Positions 63,389 to 64,000 of a stretch of 64,000 nucleotides of DNA are shown here, in pieces. The translations under genes were made by a program, and so were the position numbers. The stretch is from Daphnia carinata. Its lineage: Eukaryota; Arthropoda; Branchiopoda; Diplostraca; Daphniidae. The stretch's first letter is position 1. Each line of letters starts with the position of its first letter. The DNA is taken from positions 7,540,778 through 7,604,777 of the forward strand of contig NC_081336.1 in assembly GCF_022539665.2 (NCBI RefSeq), given 5' to 3'. A model generated the notes under the pieces. It did not search any database and had not been told where the DNA came from. It was given only the letters and a program-made list of their open reading frames with translations.

Positions 63389-64000
63389 GAAGTAATGCAC
63401 ATCTCTATCTTAACAGAACTTGATCTTTGACTGTACAAAAGTACATTCGACGTACGACCGTTAAACAACAAAAAAAAACATAGCTATAAACAAGCTAAAA
63501 AGCTATCATATGATGAGTAGGCCTATCTATGTCACGTTACCGAACTAAATGGTAGACCAGGGAGCAGAGCTGCCTATGAAATAGTAGATCAAATGGCGTT
63601 GTGTTGAATTCGATTCTGTTTTTGTTTCCTTTGTTTCAGTTGAAGCTCAAGCTATGCTATTCCCTCCACTCTCAGGTGTCGCGTTTGCCTAGTTCGGAAA
63701 AGCCTTGTTATCTAGTGTATCTAGTGTACTGAACTGAACGCCTTTCTTTACCTGCGTTTAAATATAGAATTAAGTCCCCATACAAGAACTCATCTACAAA
63801 CGACTACCGTTTCCCTAAAGCGAAAAAAAAAAAAAAAAAAAAAAAAACGTGGACATTGCAAATTTTCAGACACGCCACAAATAGGAAGTAATGAGGCAAA
63901 AATTGTTCGAACTGAATAATTATGCAATTTTAAAATATTTCACCGTTTTCTTTTTACATTTTCAGAATTAGTGCAGCATTGAAAATACACTTCTCTGCTA
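63389..64000. other. Right edge of the window
   Basis: No supported gene; includes an A tract of about 26 nt at 63821-63847. Confidence 0.4.

Overview
The window looks like nuclear DNA from a small-genome arthropod, most probably a water flea (Daphnia-type branchiopod). This is an inference from compact genes with 55-150 bp GT..AG introns, replication-dependent histone clusters with arthropod-style 3' stem-loops, an 18-cysteine metallothionein, and close matches to animal orthologues. No species can be named from sequence alone. Gene models below were built by joining exons with canonical splice sites and matching phases; spans run from start codon to stop codon.

Layout. 0-1.1 kb: 5' end of tankyrase (minus). 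2.2-7.2 kb: two tandem copine genes with the same exon architecture. 7.5-8.7 kb: a GPATCH4-like G-patch protein. 9.4-14.1 kb: histone cluster 1 (H3, H4, a frameshifted H3, H4, H2B, H2A) in divergent pairs, each unit ending in a histone stem-loop. 14.8-19.7 kb: an SLC6 neurotransmitter-transporter-type gene, with unexplained coding-like exons just upstream. 20.3-23.2 kb: PTPDC1-type phosphatase (minus), divergent from a metallothionein at 23.5-24.0 kb with two metal-response-element matches between them. 24.7-26.3 kb: DRG1 GTPase. 26.9-28.0 kb: TMEM127. 28.5-29.7 kb: an unrecognised gene. 31.6-33.2 kb: an NK-like homeobox gene (minus). 33.2-45.3 kb: its upstream flank, a gene desert packed with CA/GA/TA microsatellites and long A/T homopolymers. 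45.3-48.35 kb: histone cluster 2 (disrupted H3, intact H4, intact H2B, disrupted H2A). 48.6-64 kb: repeat-rich DNA, including an element with terminal inverted repeats, a palindrome with arms of about 1.9 kb around a decayed multi-exon gene, a hairpin-rich MITE-like element, a 23-bp minisatellite, and a dispersed ~85-90 bp unit amplified in tandem near the right edge.

How it works together. The histone units form an S-phase chromatin supply block without H1, with signs of decay in three of ten genes. The other genes are independent housekeeping, signalling or transport genes. The most notable items are the palindrome and its shared hairpin module, the TIR element carrying a CTCF-like motif, the frame-disrupted histones that keep intact processing signals, and the microsatellite-dense flank of the homeobox gene.
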